This document shows, one piece after another, positions 43,336 to 56,814 of a stretch of 64,000 nt of DNA (position 1 is its first letter; each line of letters starts with the position of its first letter). A model generated the notes under the pieces. That model had not been told where the DNA came from and searched no databases. It saw nothing but the letters and a program-made list of their open reading frames with translations. The position numbers and the translations under genes are program-made. The stretch lies in assembly GCA_008330645.1 (NCBI GenBank), contig VLTN01000002.1, positions 62,001 through 126,000 on the forward strand. Direction: 5' to 3'. Source of the stretch: Cafeteria roenbergensis. Its lineage: Eukaryota; Sar; Bigyra; Bicosoecida; Cafeteriaceae.

Positions 43336-46300
43336 ATGGCGTTGTCGGGCGTCGATGGTGGCGCGGCAATGGCGCCAACCCGCGCGGTGGTGGACTTGGA
43401 TGTCACTTACGCGGCGGCCCTTCCCGACCCGCGCTTCCGCCGGCTGGTGGGACCTGGCGGCGTGGGGCTGAACGTCAACCCTCTCGGCGAGGCGACGTTC
43501 TTGTGGGTCAAGTCGGGCGCCTCCGAGGCGAGCGACGACGCTGGCTGCGCTGCACCGCCCGAGGGCGCGCTGGGCGACGTGATGCTGGTGGACCCCGACG
43601 CGGACGGAGTGCCCGCGGGCTACAGAGTGCACCCCAAGAACCTGTCGCACTCGCTGGCTGGCGCCTCGCAGCAGCGGCTTGCCCTGGGCCCGCTGAGCGC
43701 AGCACGGGCGCACCTCGAAAATGACAGCCTGCCGCCGCTGCTGCGGGTTGCCGTGGTGCCCGCCGGCCCCGACGGCCCGGAGCTGGACGACGACGGGTCG
43801 GAGTCTGACGGCTCCGTTGGCAGCCGCGACCCGCCGCTCCCCGGCTCGGCGGCGTGGCTGCTGGCCGGCTGCGGCCCGAGCGCGACGGCGCGCGTGCTCC
43901 CCACGCCCCTGGCAGGCAGCGCCGCGCCGGGAGGACGAGGGGCGCCGCAGCAGCTTTTGTGGCTGTGCCTCGTGTCCGGCCCGCTGCGGGCGCCCCCACG
44001 CGGCAGCGACGCGGCGGGGGGCCCCTCTGCGGGCGCCGGAGCGGCGCCGTCACAGGGCGCTGGAGCTGCCGCCGCTGGCGCGTCTTCGCTGTCGGCCGCA
44101 TCCGCGGTGGCTGGCATGGCGAACCCGGCCCTCGCCACGGCCCCGGCAAAGGCAGGGGCCCGCTGGGCCGTGCCTTGCGGGGCCGTGGAGGAGGCGCTGA
44201 TGCGAGTTTTGGCGATGCAGGGCATCCGATGCAGCGTGGCCGTCTGCGAGCCCGGGGCGCCGGGCGCCATCGCGCTGGGAGCCAGCGCAGTGCGATGGAC
44301 CACCACCGCCACAGCCGCCGCAACCGCCGCAACCGCTGCCGCCTCCAAGGCCAGGCCCAAGGCCAAATCCGACGCCGCCGCTGCCGCGCTGACCGCGGCC
44401 GAGGTGGACGAGTGCGCCGCTCGCATGGCCGCCGTGCGAGCCACAGCATACGCCGTGTGGGCGGGGGAAAGGCGGCGTCTGCACGAGGAAGCCGCAGCAG
44501 CCAAGGCCGCCGCTCTGGTCGCCGCCGAAGCGGCAGAGCCGCGGGACCGCGCCTCGTCGATGGCAACGGCAGCGGCTGTGAAGGTTCCGTCGCTGCCCCC
44601 GCCGCCCCCGCACTTGGGGCCGTACTTTGGGACAGGGGCAGCCTCCAGGCATGTGCTGGCAGCCGTCTACGCCGCGGCCACGGCGGGCGGCGGGGCCGGA
44701 GGCAGCGCGCAGAGCCCGACGGCCACCCCCAGCCTCGCCACGGACGCCCCGGCCGCGACCGCTGCACTTGAGGCTGCGCTCTCCGCAGCGACGGCGGCCG
44801 CGGCCCGGCGCCCCTCGGACCCCCGGCAGGCCAAGGAGGCGGAGGAGGCGCAGCTCGCAGCGGCGCGCGCCTTCGCCCTTGGCGGCTTGCAGGCGTTCCT
44901 GGCCAAGTGCCTGCGCTGCCGCCCCGCCGAGGACGCCACCGCCCCACTCATCGCTCTCCTCGCCACGCGCGTGGCCGCGTGGGTCGGCGGCGTCGTTGTG
45001 GACCCTGCCTCGGCGCTGTCCCCGCTCGCCAGCCCGCCGGAGCAGGCCGCGGCGCCGCCGTCCCCGGTCCCCGTGCCGCTCCTGGACGTGCTCGGCCTCG
45101 CGCTGGGCGCGGACTCGGCCTCGCGGGCAATCTATGACCGTTTCGGAAAGATGCCCACCGACGCGGGCGTGCTGGACGGCGTGAAGCTCTCGGCCTCGGC
45201 CGTGCCCGCCCCAGGCGCGGAGTTTGACGGGGCCCTCCTCGGCTTTGCTCTGGCTGACGCCGCGCCGCTTCCGGGCGTGCCGGAGCCCCTGCCTGGCCAT
45301 CACCGGCCAGTCATGCCGCAGGCCAGCCCGGCCACCGACATCGCGCGGCTGCCCTCCAAGACCTACGCCGCGCTCAGCAGCTCCCAGCCCTCGGGCTTCC
45401 TCGTTGGCGCCTTCAACGCCTTCCACGCCGCGGGGGGCACCGCCGGCGCTACCGCGCTGCTCGAGGCCGCGCTGGTGGCCCGCCCCTCCCGCTCCCCCCG
45501 GCTGGGCGACTCCCAGGCGGCCCCAGCCGCGGTGTCGGCGGCAGAGCAGGAGTTCACCACGGTGTCATCGTCGCATGGCAGGCGGGGCAAAGGCCGCGCT
45601 GGGGCCGGGCCCGCGGCCGGCGCCGGTGCAGGCGGCGGCGGCGGCGGCGGCGGGGGAGGCTTCTCCTATGCGTCGGCCGCCGCTGCCGCCCCGCAGGCCA
45701 CCAGCTTGTTCGACCCGGTGAGCCAGCGGCCAGGGGAGGTACCGGGGTACACGGGTGCGGGCCCGCTGCGCTTCGACCGCGGCTGGGAGTACGTCGATGC
45801 GTCGCCCGCGCTGCCACAGGAGGCCGCGCTGGCCCTTGTCCGGGCCGTGGGGGGGATTCGCGCCACGCCGCGCATGTGGGCGCCGCGCTTCGGAGAGGAG
45901 GACGCCCCCCCGCTGCTGCGGGCCGTGTTCGCGCGCGCCGCCCGGCCCTCCGCAGAGGATCTTGCCGCCCTGGCCGCGGGAGACCGCGACCGGCTCATCA
46001 AGCTCGCCGACGACGCCGCTGCCCTCGCGCGCGTGGTGACGGACAGCAAACGCTTCGCGCCGCTGGTGGCGGGCAGCAGCGCAGGCCACACGGCCGACCG
46101 CGTGCGGGACGGAGTCGTCCTCGCCATGGCAATGGCCTGCCTCCACAGCGCCAACGCCACGCTCAAGGAGGCGCCTCCCGCTGGCGCCGTGGCCCCTGGC
46201 GCCGCCGTTGCCGGAACCGCTGCAGGCGCCGTGGGCGCGCCGGGCGCGGCGCCTCTCGGAGAGGCCCTGGCCGCGGCCGGAGCGACGCTGCTGTCCGACG

Positions 46301-47665
46301 TGGTCGCTGCCGTTCACCGAGGCGACGGGCTCGTCCCGGCGGCAGGCTTCATCGGGCCAGCTGCGCGGTCAGCGTCCTCGTCCTCGAGCGGGTCTGGCGC
46401 CTGGACCGGCCAGGCAAGCGTTGGCCGGACCACGATCAACCCCATGTTCGCTGGGACCCGACCGGCAACACGGTCCGCCTTCGCCGCTGCCAGTGCCGCG
46501 CTCGACGACGACGAGGTCGAGGGCGGCTCGGCCGGCGGCAGCGCTGCGGCAGGGCCGACAAAGAGCTCTGCCGCGCAGGCCAGAGAGGACGCGGCAGAGC
46601 CGCAGGATGTGGCAGAGCTGCGGGTCGCCTGGCCGCGGCGCCGCCTGCCCATGCGGTGGGCAACGCCCCGCTGGCTCGCCGGCCACTTCGTGGCCGAGGG
46701 CGTCCCGGGCCTGCTCGCCCAGCTGACGCCACCGGCCGGCGCCGCCAGCCCTCCGGCGTGGGTCCGGCTGTCCACCCGCCTTCTCGCGCTCGGGGCCGAA
46801 ACGCTGGCCTTTGCAGCCAGGTACGGCGCGGAGAGCCTCGATGACGTGGCGGCGCAGCTCGGAGCCGCGGCCCTCGCCGGCACCGACTCTGCGGCAGAGC
46901 CCGCTGCAGCTGCCGCGTGGCAGGCGGCCGCCGCGGCCGCGTTTGCTGGTCTCTGCCGGAACGTCGGCATCGAGGTTCTGTGGGGCTTCTGGGAGCGGGT
47001 GGAGGCCGTGGAGCCGGCCAGCCTGTCGCCTGCCGCCGTGAAGCTGCTTGCAGAGCTCACCGTGGTCTCCGCGGACCGCATCCGGGCGCGGGACCGCGTG
47101 CCTCCGTTCGAGTCCCGCTTCGGCCACGGCGACGATGCCAAGGGCTCTGCCGGGCTGAACCCGCAGCTGCAGTACCACTTCGGCGCGCACGTGCTCTTCG
47201 AGCTCTGCAGCGGGGCGGGCGCGGCGGCGTCGGCGGAAGCGTCGGGGCTCGCGAGGCGGCTGCTTCCGCGCGTGCTCAACAGCACCCACTGCCGCATCTG
47301 GCTGCCCGGGTTCGTGGAGCGGGCCGTCACCGGCTTGGTGGACGCGGCAGGCGCGGGAGGCAGCGGCGGCGGGGGCAGCTCGGCAGCCGGGGCGGGAGCC
47401 GCCATCGAGACCGCGAAGCGCCTCCTTGCGGCTCTGCCGGCAACGTCGCTCGGCGGGGGCGCGTCCCAGGAGAAGACGCTCGCGTCGCTCTCGGCCAAGC
47501 TCGGGGGCGGCGGGGCGCTGGCCGGGCTGCTGCTGGACGAGCTGGAGGACCACAGGCGAGAGGCGCTCGCGGCGCTGGGCCTGCTGGCGGACCCGGAGGA
47601 CCAGGCGGCCGTGGCGGCCGCCTATGCGGCAGAGGATGCGTATGCGAGCAGCGCAGCCACCAGCT

Positions 47666-47698
<33 letters not shown>

Positions 47699-50600
47699 AG
47701 GGAGCGGCGGCGGGCCCAGGCGACGACGCCAGGGCGGAGGAGGCCGCCAAGGACGAGGCCCCCGCCAGGTGGGCTGTGGACGGCGCGGCTCTGCTGCGCG
47801 CCGCACCCTCTGGCGACGCCGGTGCGCTTCGCTACGGCGGCGAGACCCTGTCGGCGGGGCTGCACTCTCGCCTGAGCTTCGTGTGGTTCGTGCTCTCCGC
47901 AGCGAGGGAGACTCTCGGCGCGCAGGCGCTGCTTCGGCTGTGGCGCGTGTGCGTGGCCAGCGCTGTGGGACCCGGCGACGCGGTGTCGCTGTTCAGCGCT
48001 CTCCGCAAAGCCCTCCCTCTCAAGGAGCGGCAGTGGGCGGGCTCGTCCGCCACAGCCAAGTCGGGAGTCGTCAGGGTGGTCGTCAAGAGCGAGGCCGCGG
48101 GCGTGGTTCTCAGGCGGCTGGTGGGGCCCGCGGTGGCGGGCCCCAGCGTGACGCCCGCGTGGCTGCCCGCCGGCACCAGCGCCGCTCGTGATGACTGGAA
48201 CAGTCAGGTGCTGCCAGCCGCGACCAGCTGCCTCGCCGACGCGCTTGCCTTTGTCAACTCGCGGGAGGGCGGGCTGGAGCTTGATCACTCTTCCGCGGGC
48301 GCGGCTCGCCTCACGCCCTTCTGGCTGCGGGCTCTGCCGTCCAGTCTGGTGTCGATCAGCGCGCTGTGGACCGCCGCCGTGGACAGCGAGGCGCTGCGCG
48401 CGGCAGTGGCAGCGGCGGGGCCCGGCGGCGCCGCAGCCGAGGGCGCCCTGTCGGCGGCGCGGCGGATGCTGCTCGCGCTCCACTCGCGCGTGGAGCTGTC
48501 GCAGGCGTCGCGCGTGCAGGCAGGCAGGGCCGTCTCGCCGTCGGCCGTGTGGGTCGAGTTCGTGGAGGGCTGCCTGGCGCGAGCTGGGCAGGCCGCCGTC
48601 GCGATTGAGAAGCTTCACGCGCCGGTGGCGGGGCTCATGGGCCCCAGCGAGAGCAAGCAGGCGGCCGCCCAGGCCGCTGCCGCGCGGGCCGTGCCCCGGA
48701 TGGAGGCGGCGCTGTGGCTGATGCTGCTGTTCGTGCGCCGGCTCGCGGCCCGCGGGGCGCTGGCTCTGCCCGGCAAGTCGGCGGGGGGCGGCAGCGCGAA
48801 GCGGGGCAAGGGCAAGGCCAGCTCCAGCTCTGCCGGAGGCCGCGGCGGGATCGGCAAGGGGCTCGCGGCCGGCAAGCCCGCGGAGCCCGCCCTGCCAATC
48901 GGCGTGATCCCGTCCAAGGTCGTTGACTGGAAGCAGCCGCCGTCGGGCGGCAAGCCCAAGACGCACGTGGAGGTGACCTGCCAGGTGAAGGTGAGCCTCT
49001 CAGAGGGCCGGCTGGCGGGCCGCACCGTGCGGCACCGCGTGCGCCTGCCCAAGGGCAGCCCAGTTGGCGACCTGCGCGCGCACATTGCAAAGGACAGCGG
49101 GCTGTGCGGCTCGGACCGGCTGCGCATCCGGCACTCCGCCACCAACGTGCTGCCGCGGAGCTTTGACGAGCTGTCCTTCGAAGACGCCGGCATCGGCACC
49201 AGCTGCAGCGCGGAGATCCTTCCCTTCCCGGCCGAGGACACGGAGGGCGAGGGCGGATTCGTGTACGAGGGTCCGGCTGCTGTGGAGGACGCGGCGGACG
49301 ACGCGGCTCTGGACGTCGCGGAGGCATCGGGCGGCGGGGCCGCTGGCGCCGCGGCAGCTGGCTCAGCCGATGCTGGCGCTGCTGGCGCCGGAGGCCGGGC
49401 CGGAAACGCGGTCCCGGACGGCAGGGAGGAGGAAGAGGAGGAGCACGACGCGACGTCGGCGGGGTCGACGTCGGCCTCGGCGCCGATGCCATGGCTGCTC
49501 GACCCCTTCGCCAAGGCTCGCGCAGTGGCCGCGGCGGAGGCGGGTGCCAAGGCCGCGGCCGCCGGCGCTGCGCCCTTCGTGTCCGCTGCGGCGGCGTGGG
49601 CGCCGCTCCGGGGCGCCGGCCCGTACGGCGCAGGCCTGGCCGAGCCCGACGAGCGACGCGCCGCGATGGGCCTGCTGCGGGGCCAAGCCGGTTTCACCGG
49701 GACCATGCTCGCGGCTCTGCTTGCCGGAGGCGACGCCGCCCAGGTGGCGTGGCGCGTCCTCCGCCTCGTGCCCTGGAGCCCGCAGCTGCTGCGCGCGGTG
49801 GAGACTGGCTCGCCGTTGCAGCTGCGGACGGACCAGGCCTTGGTCGATCGCGTGCTCGCGGGCGGGTCGTCAGCGGAGCCGGAGCACTCTGCAGCGCCAG
49901 GCGGGAAGGGTCGCGGCAAGGGGGCTGGCGCGCGTGGCTCTGGCGCAAAGGTCTCCTCAGCTCGGCCGGCGTCGGGCCCGTCATGGGGGCAGGGGAGCCA
50001 GTGGGAGCTGCTCTTCGGCGGGCGGGAAGCCGCCGCCGTCGCCGCGCTGCCCGCCCTCCTGTGCGTGGAGCGCTGCGTGAGCGAGGCCGCCATCGCCGCG
50101 CTGGGCTGCCCGGTTCGGCCAGCTGAGGCCGTGCCTGCCAGGCAGCGCCTCGAGGCATCGACAGCCTCCGCCAAGGGCTCCTCGGCAAGCGGATCCAAGG
50201 CGAGCGCCAAGGCGGGCGCCGCCGCGACCAGCTCCTCGGCGGCGGGGGGCGCGTCCAAGGCCGGCGGCGGCCAGGCCGGCGGACCGGTCATGTCCTCGGC
50301 GGACGCGCAGATGCTTGCGGCGAGCGCAGCCGGGGCGCGCCCTTCCAAAAAGGCTGCTGCCAGCGGCGCGGCGAAGCAAGCGGGCGGCGCGGCCAAGGGC
50401 AAGCCCCGCGTCCGCCTGGCCGATGGCGAGGGGTGGTTCGCGGCGTGGGCGGCAGGCGGGGGCGCGGCGCACGTGATGTCGCTGGTGGCCCGGACGGCAA
50501 GCGGCGCCGCGCCTCCGGCGCTGCTTTGGGTTCAGTCCGCCGCGGCAGCAGCGAAGCGCGCGTCCGCCGGCTCTGGGTCCGCCGCGTGCGAGCGGGACGC

Positions 50601-53600
50601 GGCCAGCGGCGACGACGACGACATCGTCGGCCCGGCGCCCGATGCCGCCGCGTCGGCGGGCGTGGCGGCGGCAGCAGTGGCGCTGCGGGCAACGTCGACG
50701 CTGCTGTGGGCGGCTGGGCGGGAGGCGGCGGCCGAGGCCGCTGCAGCAGGCTCGGCCAAGCACGAGCCGGGTCTCCTGGCCGCCGCCGTTGGGGAGGTCG
50801 GCGGGGCGGGGGCCGTGGCTCAGGGCTGCGTCGACGTCCTCACGGCGCTGGCCAGCGCGTGCGCGGCGGCCCCCGACCACGGCGCCTCGATGGGGGCGGC
50901 GCCCCGCGGCTGGGGCGAGGCCGAGACGGCTGCCAGCTGGGAGGGGGGCGCAAGCGAAGCGGCAGATGCAGCGGAGCCTGCCAGCCCGTGGGCGGCAGAA
51001 CCCGGGGCAGCTCTGCCCGGGACGGGGTCCCCGCTCGCCAGCTGCGTGGCCTGGGCGGCGGACGCGGCATCGCGGGCGTCTGAGCTCGCCGTCCAGCTCG
51101 CTGGGCCAGAGGCAGCAGCAGCGGCGCTGAGCGACTTCGTCCTCCCAGGCAGCCCGGCCGATGCGGCGGTTCCGGCCCCGGCTCCGGCTCCGGCTCCGGC
51201 TCCGGCCCTTGCCCGCCTCCCCTCTGGGGAGCAGCCCGCGCTGCTTCCCGGCCTGGGGCGAGCCCCAGCGGCCCTGTGCAGGGTGTGTCAGCACCTCCTG
51301 CTGCGCAGCACAGACGAGCAGGCGCGAGAGGCAGCCGCCTCTGCGCTGCTCAGGCTTGCCAGCCTGCCTGCCGCGGCCGCTGCGGCAGCCGCATCCGGAC
51401 AGCCTCATCCCCTCGCTGTGCTCGCGGCGGCGCTGGTGGAGACGCTGCCCGCGCTCTCGCGCGCTCCCCGGCTCGCCGCCTCGTACTTCCGGCTCTGCCA
51501 GCGGTCGATCAAGGCCGCGGCTCGCAGCGGGGCCGTGGACTCCGAGGCGCTCGCTGCGGCCCTCGCCCGGCGGCTTCGGAAGCACAGGTCGGCAGAGGCG
51601 TCCCACACGGAGGCCGACGCGGTGGCCAGAGGGCTGCTCAGCCTCGTGTTCCGAGTGCTCGCCGTCTCGGGGGAGCGGCGCCCGGCGGAGCCGCCGGCGC
51701 AGGCGCCAGCGGGGGCAGGCGACGGCGCTGCGATGGCGCTTGACCGGACTGCGTCGGGGGCTGCGGGGCCGGCCGGGGGCCTGGACCGCGAGCTCTGCCG
51801 GCTGGTTCCGCACCTGTGGCACCGGTCGCTCTTCGCCGTGGGAGGCGGCGACCCCGCGGCGCCTCTGCTCCGCACGCCCAACTCCCGCGGGTTCGCGATG
51901 AAGCTCCTGCGGGTGGTGGCGAGGCGCGACCCGGCGGCCAGGGACCTCCTCCTCGCCCTGGCCTGCCGCCTATACGGGGACGACGGCGTGTGCGGCGACC
52001 CCCCGCCGCTCCCCGAGCCCTGGGCCAGCGCACGCCCTCCAGCAGGGGCGCTTGAGGGGGCATCGGCGATGCTGGGGGCGCGCACGTCGCTGGCGGCGGC
52101 ATGGGGGCGGCCGGAGGCCTCCGCCTCCTCCCTCGACACCAGGGCCGCAGAGCTGCTGGCCGCATCGGGCGCCGACGTCGACCGGTGCGAAGCCGACCGG
52201 GCAGCGGCTCTGGCGGCTGCCTCGCCGATGGGCCTTGGCTCCCCTGCGGCGGACGCCGTGGCCGCTGCCGAGTGGCGCAACTCGCCGGTGCCCGCCCGCG
52301 TGGGTGCCGCGGTGCGCGGGGCCGGCGCCAGCGCCAGCATGGCTCCAGGGCTCGAGAACCTCGGCGCCACCTGCTATCTCAACGCCACGCTGCAGCAGCT
52401 CTTCGCAGTGCAGAGCTTCAGGGCGGGCGTGCTGGCGCTGGACGTGGGCGAGGACGCGGACCTGGCGCGCCAAGCGAGGGCGGAGACGGGAGGGGCGTGC
52501 TCTGGCGAGGCCGGGTGCGACAACGGGGACCACGACAGCCTGCTCTTCCAGCTGCAGAGTCTCTTCGCGCACCTGCACGAGCACCGCGGCGGCGGCCGCG
52601 CCGGGACCACGGCGGCCCTCTGCGGGGCGTTCCGGGACTGGGAGGGCGCCCCGATCAACCCGCGGGTGCAGCAGGACGCGACGGAGTTTCTCTCCAGCCT
52701 CTTCCAGCAGCTGGAGGGCCGGCTGGCCGGCACCCGCCACGCGCGCATCATGTCCGCCCCCTTCGGGCTCGGGTACGTGTGCACGCTCAACGCGGACGTG
52801 GCGGCGGCGCGAGCGGCCGGCGCCGTGGAGTCCTTCTCCGCCCGGCGCGTTGACAACACGAGCGTGTCCGTGCCGGTGGTGGGCTCGGACGCCCGGGACG
52901 AGGGCCTTCGCGCCGGCCTCGCGGCGTTTGTGGCTGCCGACGAGGTGGAGTACCGGTGGCCCGTGGCCGGCAGCGCCAAGGGGGCGGAGCTGCGATCGCT
53001 CAAGCGCCAGCTCATCGGCTCAACGCCGCCGCACCTGCTCCTGAGCCTGAGCCGGTTTCAGTTTGACATGGAGGCGCTCTGCCAGCGCAAGGTGAACGAC
53101 CGCATCGCCTTCCCGAGCCTGCTGGACGTGTTCGAGTTCACGCCCAACGGGCAGCGCAGGCGGCGCCGCCGGCGGGCGGCGGGGCAGGGCGAGGGCGAGA
53201 GCGCGGCCGAGGCGGTGGCGGACGCGGCGGGGGCGCTCTGGCAGGCCGGGGGCGCCTCGACGCTCGCCGCAGCCAGGGAGGAGGAGGAGGACGACGTCGG
53301 CGAGGACGGCGAGGGCGAGTGCTGGGAGCGCCTGGGCGACGGCGCGCCCGTCCCGGGGCCCGCGGGCTGCGTGTACGTGCTCAGCGGCGTGGTTGTGCAC
53401 CGCGGAACGGCGCAGGCGGGCCACTACTGGAGCCTGGCAAGGGACCGCTCCACGCGCCTCTCGCTGCGCGCAGGGAGCGCCAAGGACGCCGCGGCCGCTG
53501 CCCGGCGCGGGGCGGTGGGAGCCAGCGCCCTCGGCCTCAACGACGCGGTGCTGTCCGGGCACGAGGACGCCTGGTTCAAGCTGGACGACCGGCGCGTGGC

Positions 53601-56600
53601 GCCCTTCCCCGTGGCCGACATGGAGCTAGAGGCCTTCGGCGGCGAGCTGACGTCGTCGGGGCAGAAACGGAAGGCCGACCAGAGCGCCTTCATCCTCGTC
53701 TACGACCGGGTCGACCCGGCGGCCGTGGCGGAGTGGGCGCGGCTGACGACGCTCGAAGTGGAGAGGGAGGCGCCGGCTCTGCCGGCCGCGGGCCCGGAGG
53801 ACGGAGCGGAGGCGGAAGCCGGCGCGAGCGGAGGGCCGGGCGCAGCGGCGAGCGGCGCCAAGGGCGGCGCGCAGCGGGCAGGCGGTAGCGCGGCGGGCGG
53901 CGGCAAGGGCGCCTTCCCTGGCCTGGGCGCTGGCAAGGGAGCGGCCGGCTCCGCGTTCCCGGGCCTGGGGGGAGCAGGCGGCGCGGCGTCGGGTGGCGGC
54001 GCGGTCTCGGGCGCGGGCGCGGGCGCGGGCGGCGACGCCGCTGACACCGCCGACACCGCCGACGCGCCGGCTCCAGACGACGCGCCCGGCCAAGCAAGGG
54101 CCCAGGACCGTCCAAGCGTGGCCACGGTGGTTGGCCTGGGCGACGTCAGCGGCACCGACCCCCCGCCCGGCGAGGATCTCCCGGCGCCGTCGGCGCTCGC
54201 GCCCGCCATGCCCCGCCGCCTCTGGCAGCGCCTCCGCGCCGAGCGCCTCCGGGCGCAGTACCTCGCGCAGGTCGCATGCCCCGACGTCGTGGAGTTCGCG
54301 ATGGACGTCGCGACCATGGGCAACCCGGCAGAGCCCACCGACGGGACGCCAGACACGTGGACCCCGGAGCCAGCAGTGGCCGCTGCTGCCGCCCAGCTGG
54401 GCTGCCGCCTCCTCCTCGGCGTCTTCCCGCACCTGGACGACGACGCCCGCGCGCCGCTCGCGCAGTGGGCCTTTGTCCTCGAGCGGCTCTGCCGGCAGAG
54501 CCGCGAGGTGGCGAGGTGGGTGCTCGGGAGCCTCGCCAGCCCCGCGGGGCGCGCGGCGCTGCGCGGGTCGCTGCTCTCCTGCCCTCACGAGGACGTGCGG
54601 GCGGCCGTCGGGCGCGTGCTCTCGTCGGCTGTGCGCGGCTGCGGCGGGGCCGCTGCCAGCGGAAACTGGCTCTGCTCGCCGCTGCCGTGGACGGAGCAGA
54701 CGTCCGTCGCCGGCGGCACCGCGGCGCGCTCGCAGTCGGCTGCAGCGGCCGGTGCAGCGGCAGCTGGTGCAGATGCGAGCGCCCCCGACGAGGTGGGCCG
54801 CTTCTTCGAGCAGGCGCTGGTGCCGCTGCTCGGTGTGGCTGCAGCGGCTCCCGACAACGCAGAGGCGGTGCTTGGGGTGGTGGGGGCGGCGGCCTCCGCG
54901 GGCCACAGGGAAGCCCTCTGGCGCGCTGGCGCACCTGCGGCGCTCGCCGCCGCGCTGGCTGGCGAGGGCCCGCTGACCGAGGCAGCGGCCGCAGAGCTGG
55001 AGGCGGACCGCGCCGCAGCCTTGGCCGCAGCCGGCGGCGCTGCCGGCGCTGGTGCTGGTGCCGGTGCAGGTGCCAGGGCCGGGGCCGGGGCCGGGGCGTC
55101 GGCCCCCCCTATGCCTCCCGGACTCGGCGGCAGCGCCTCGTCGCTGACGGCTGCGCTGTCGGTGCTTGCCCGGCTGGCCGGGGCGCGGGCCGACGTCGTC
55201 GCCGCGGCTGCCGGCAGCGCCTCCGCCCTCGCTGCCGTGGCAGCGCAGTGCCGCGCCCTGCTGGTGCCCCGCGTCGCGGCCGCTCTCACCGCCGCTGCGT
55301 CGCGCGCCGACTGCTCTCGCCACGTGCGCCGCGTGGTGTCGGTACTCTGCACCCCGTACGTCGCTGGTGCGGGAGCGCGCGCCGACACCGCGAGCAGTGG
55401 GTCGGTCAGCTGGGAGGTGACGGAGCACGGCAGAGCTGTCCTGGCCTTCTCCAAGGTGGCGGCAGAGCTCGTTCGGGTCGCCGACGACGACGGCGTCCTC
55501 GGCCCGCTCCGCGTGGTGGCGGCGCTGACAGGTGTTGCCAGGCAGGCCCGATACTCGGCGGCAGAGGCCACCTTCGTCGCCGCCGCCGCCGCCAAGCGCG
55601 CCGCGGCATCGGGGGCGGACGCGGCTGAAGCCGCGTCTGCGGTGGACAGCCTGACGCAAGACGAGACCAGGGCGCTGGTGACGGACGCGGCTGTGGCTGC
55701 GGCGGCGCGCTGGCGGGGGGACGATGCGGCGGGGCTCGATGGCGCCGCGATGCCGTCTGCGGCCGGCCGGCTGGCCGTGCCCACGCCGCTCAGTGGCGCG
55801 CTGCTCGAAGCGTGCGGGCTCGTGGCGGCCTCCGGCAGCGCTGCGGGCGCTGGCGGCGCCGGCAGCGCCTCACTGGCGGCGGCGGCGGCGGCGGCGGCCG
55901 CGGCGGAGGACGAGGCATCGTGGCGGCTGAACGCCGCCCTCCGCCCCCTGGTGGAGGCCGTGCGAGGCTGCAGGCGCTTCCGCATCGCGACTGCCGTCTG
56001 CTTGCGCGGCCTCTGCCGGCTGGCGGTGCGCAGCGGGCTGGTCCACGAGTGGCTGTTGACTGCCGTGGACACCGCGGCGGCGCCGGGCGCGGCGGAGGCG
56101 CCCGCCGTGACCGGGTGGTGGTCCGCCTGGCTAGAGAGCTGCGTGTCGCCGCGCATGCTGCCGCCGGACATGATGGCGCACAAGCGCTCTGCCCTGGAGC
56201 GCGGGGGGCAGGGCCCCGCCAAGGCGGGCCGGCAGGCGGCCGGAGCCTCCGCCGGCTCCAGAGGCGGCAAGCGGAGGGGCAAGGCCACCGGCGGCGGGGG
56301 CGGGGGCGCGAGCAAGGCGGGGGCGGCCGCCGCTGCCGCAGAGGCCGCGCTGGCCGCCGCCGGGGCCGAGGTGAGCGTGGACGCGCCGCTGTGGGTCCCG
56401 TCGTGGGCGCTTGGGGCGGAAGCGGAGGAGCCGGTGAGCTGGGACGACGTCGGCGCCATCATGACGGCCGTGCTGACCTCCAGCCCCGCGTCCGGGCCGC
56501 TCCCCGCCAGAGCGCTCTGCAGCGGGGCCTGGCCGGCGGGCCGCGCGGTCGTGGCCAGCGACGACGACTGCGCCGGGCTGGTGGGCAGCACGGTGCAGTT

Positions 56601-56814
56601 CCAGCGCGGGACGGGAGTGCGGGCCAAGCAGGAGACCATTGAGGGCACCGTCACCCACTTCGACGCGGGGAGGGGTGCGCCCGGCACTGGCGGGGAGTTC
56701 TGCGTGCGCGTCGACGGCGGGAGCCGCACACTCTGGCACAGGCTGTCCTACTCGCCCTTCAGGGCGGTGCCCCCCCCGGCGCAGCTGGCCAAGGCTGCCG
56801 CGGCGCTGCTTTGA
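43336..56814 (+). CDS. Giant ubiquitin-specific protease (USP34/USP9X/USP24-like, peptidase C19)
   Basis: Single exon, 4492 residues. ATG 43336 is followed by an ordered, acidic sequence, unlike the open but Arg/Pro-rich frame upstream. Most of the protein is alpha-helical solenoid with Ala/Gly inserts. A ubiquitin-like fold lies at about 1876-1972 (GDLRAHIAKDSGL, LRIRHSATNVLP), placed as in USP9X-type enzymes. The catalytic domain runs from about 3006 to 3470: Cys box GLENLGATCYLNATLQQLF with catalytic Cys 3013 (codon 52372-52374), VQQDATEFLSSLFQQLE, a long Arg then Asp/Glu insert (about 3272-3330), and His box HRGTAQAGHYWS with His 3363 (codon 53422-53424), then AWFKLDDRRV. All catalytic residues are present. 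A further helical region of about 1000 residues follows, ending in a small beta-rich module (about 4415-4470). It removes ubiquitin from substrates; targets are unknown. The neighbouring giant ligase makes an E3/DUB pairing possible but unproven. Confidence 0.92.
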
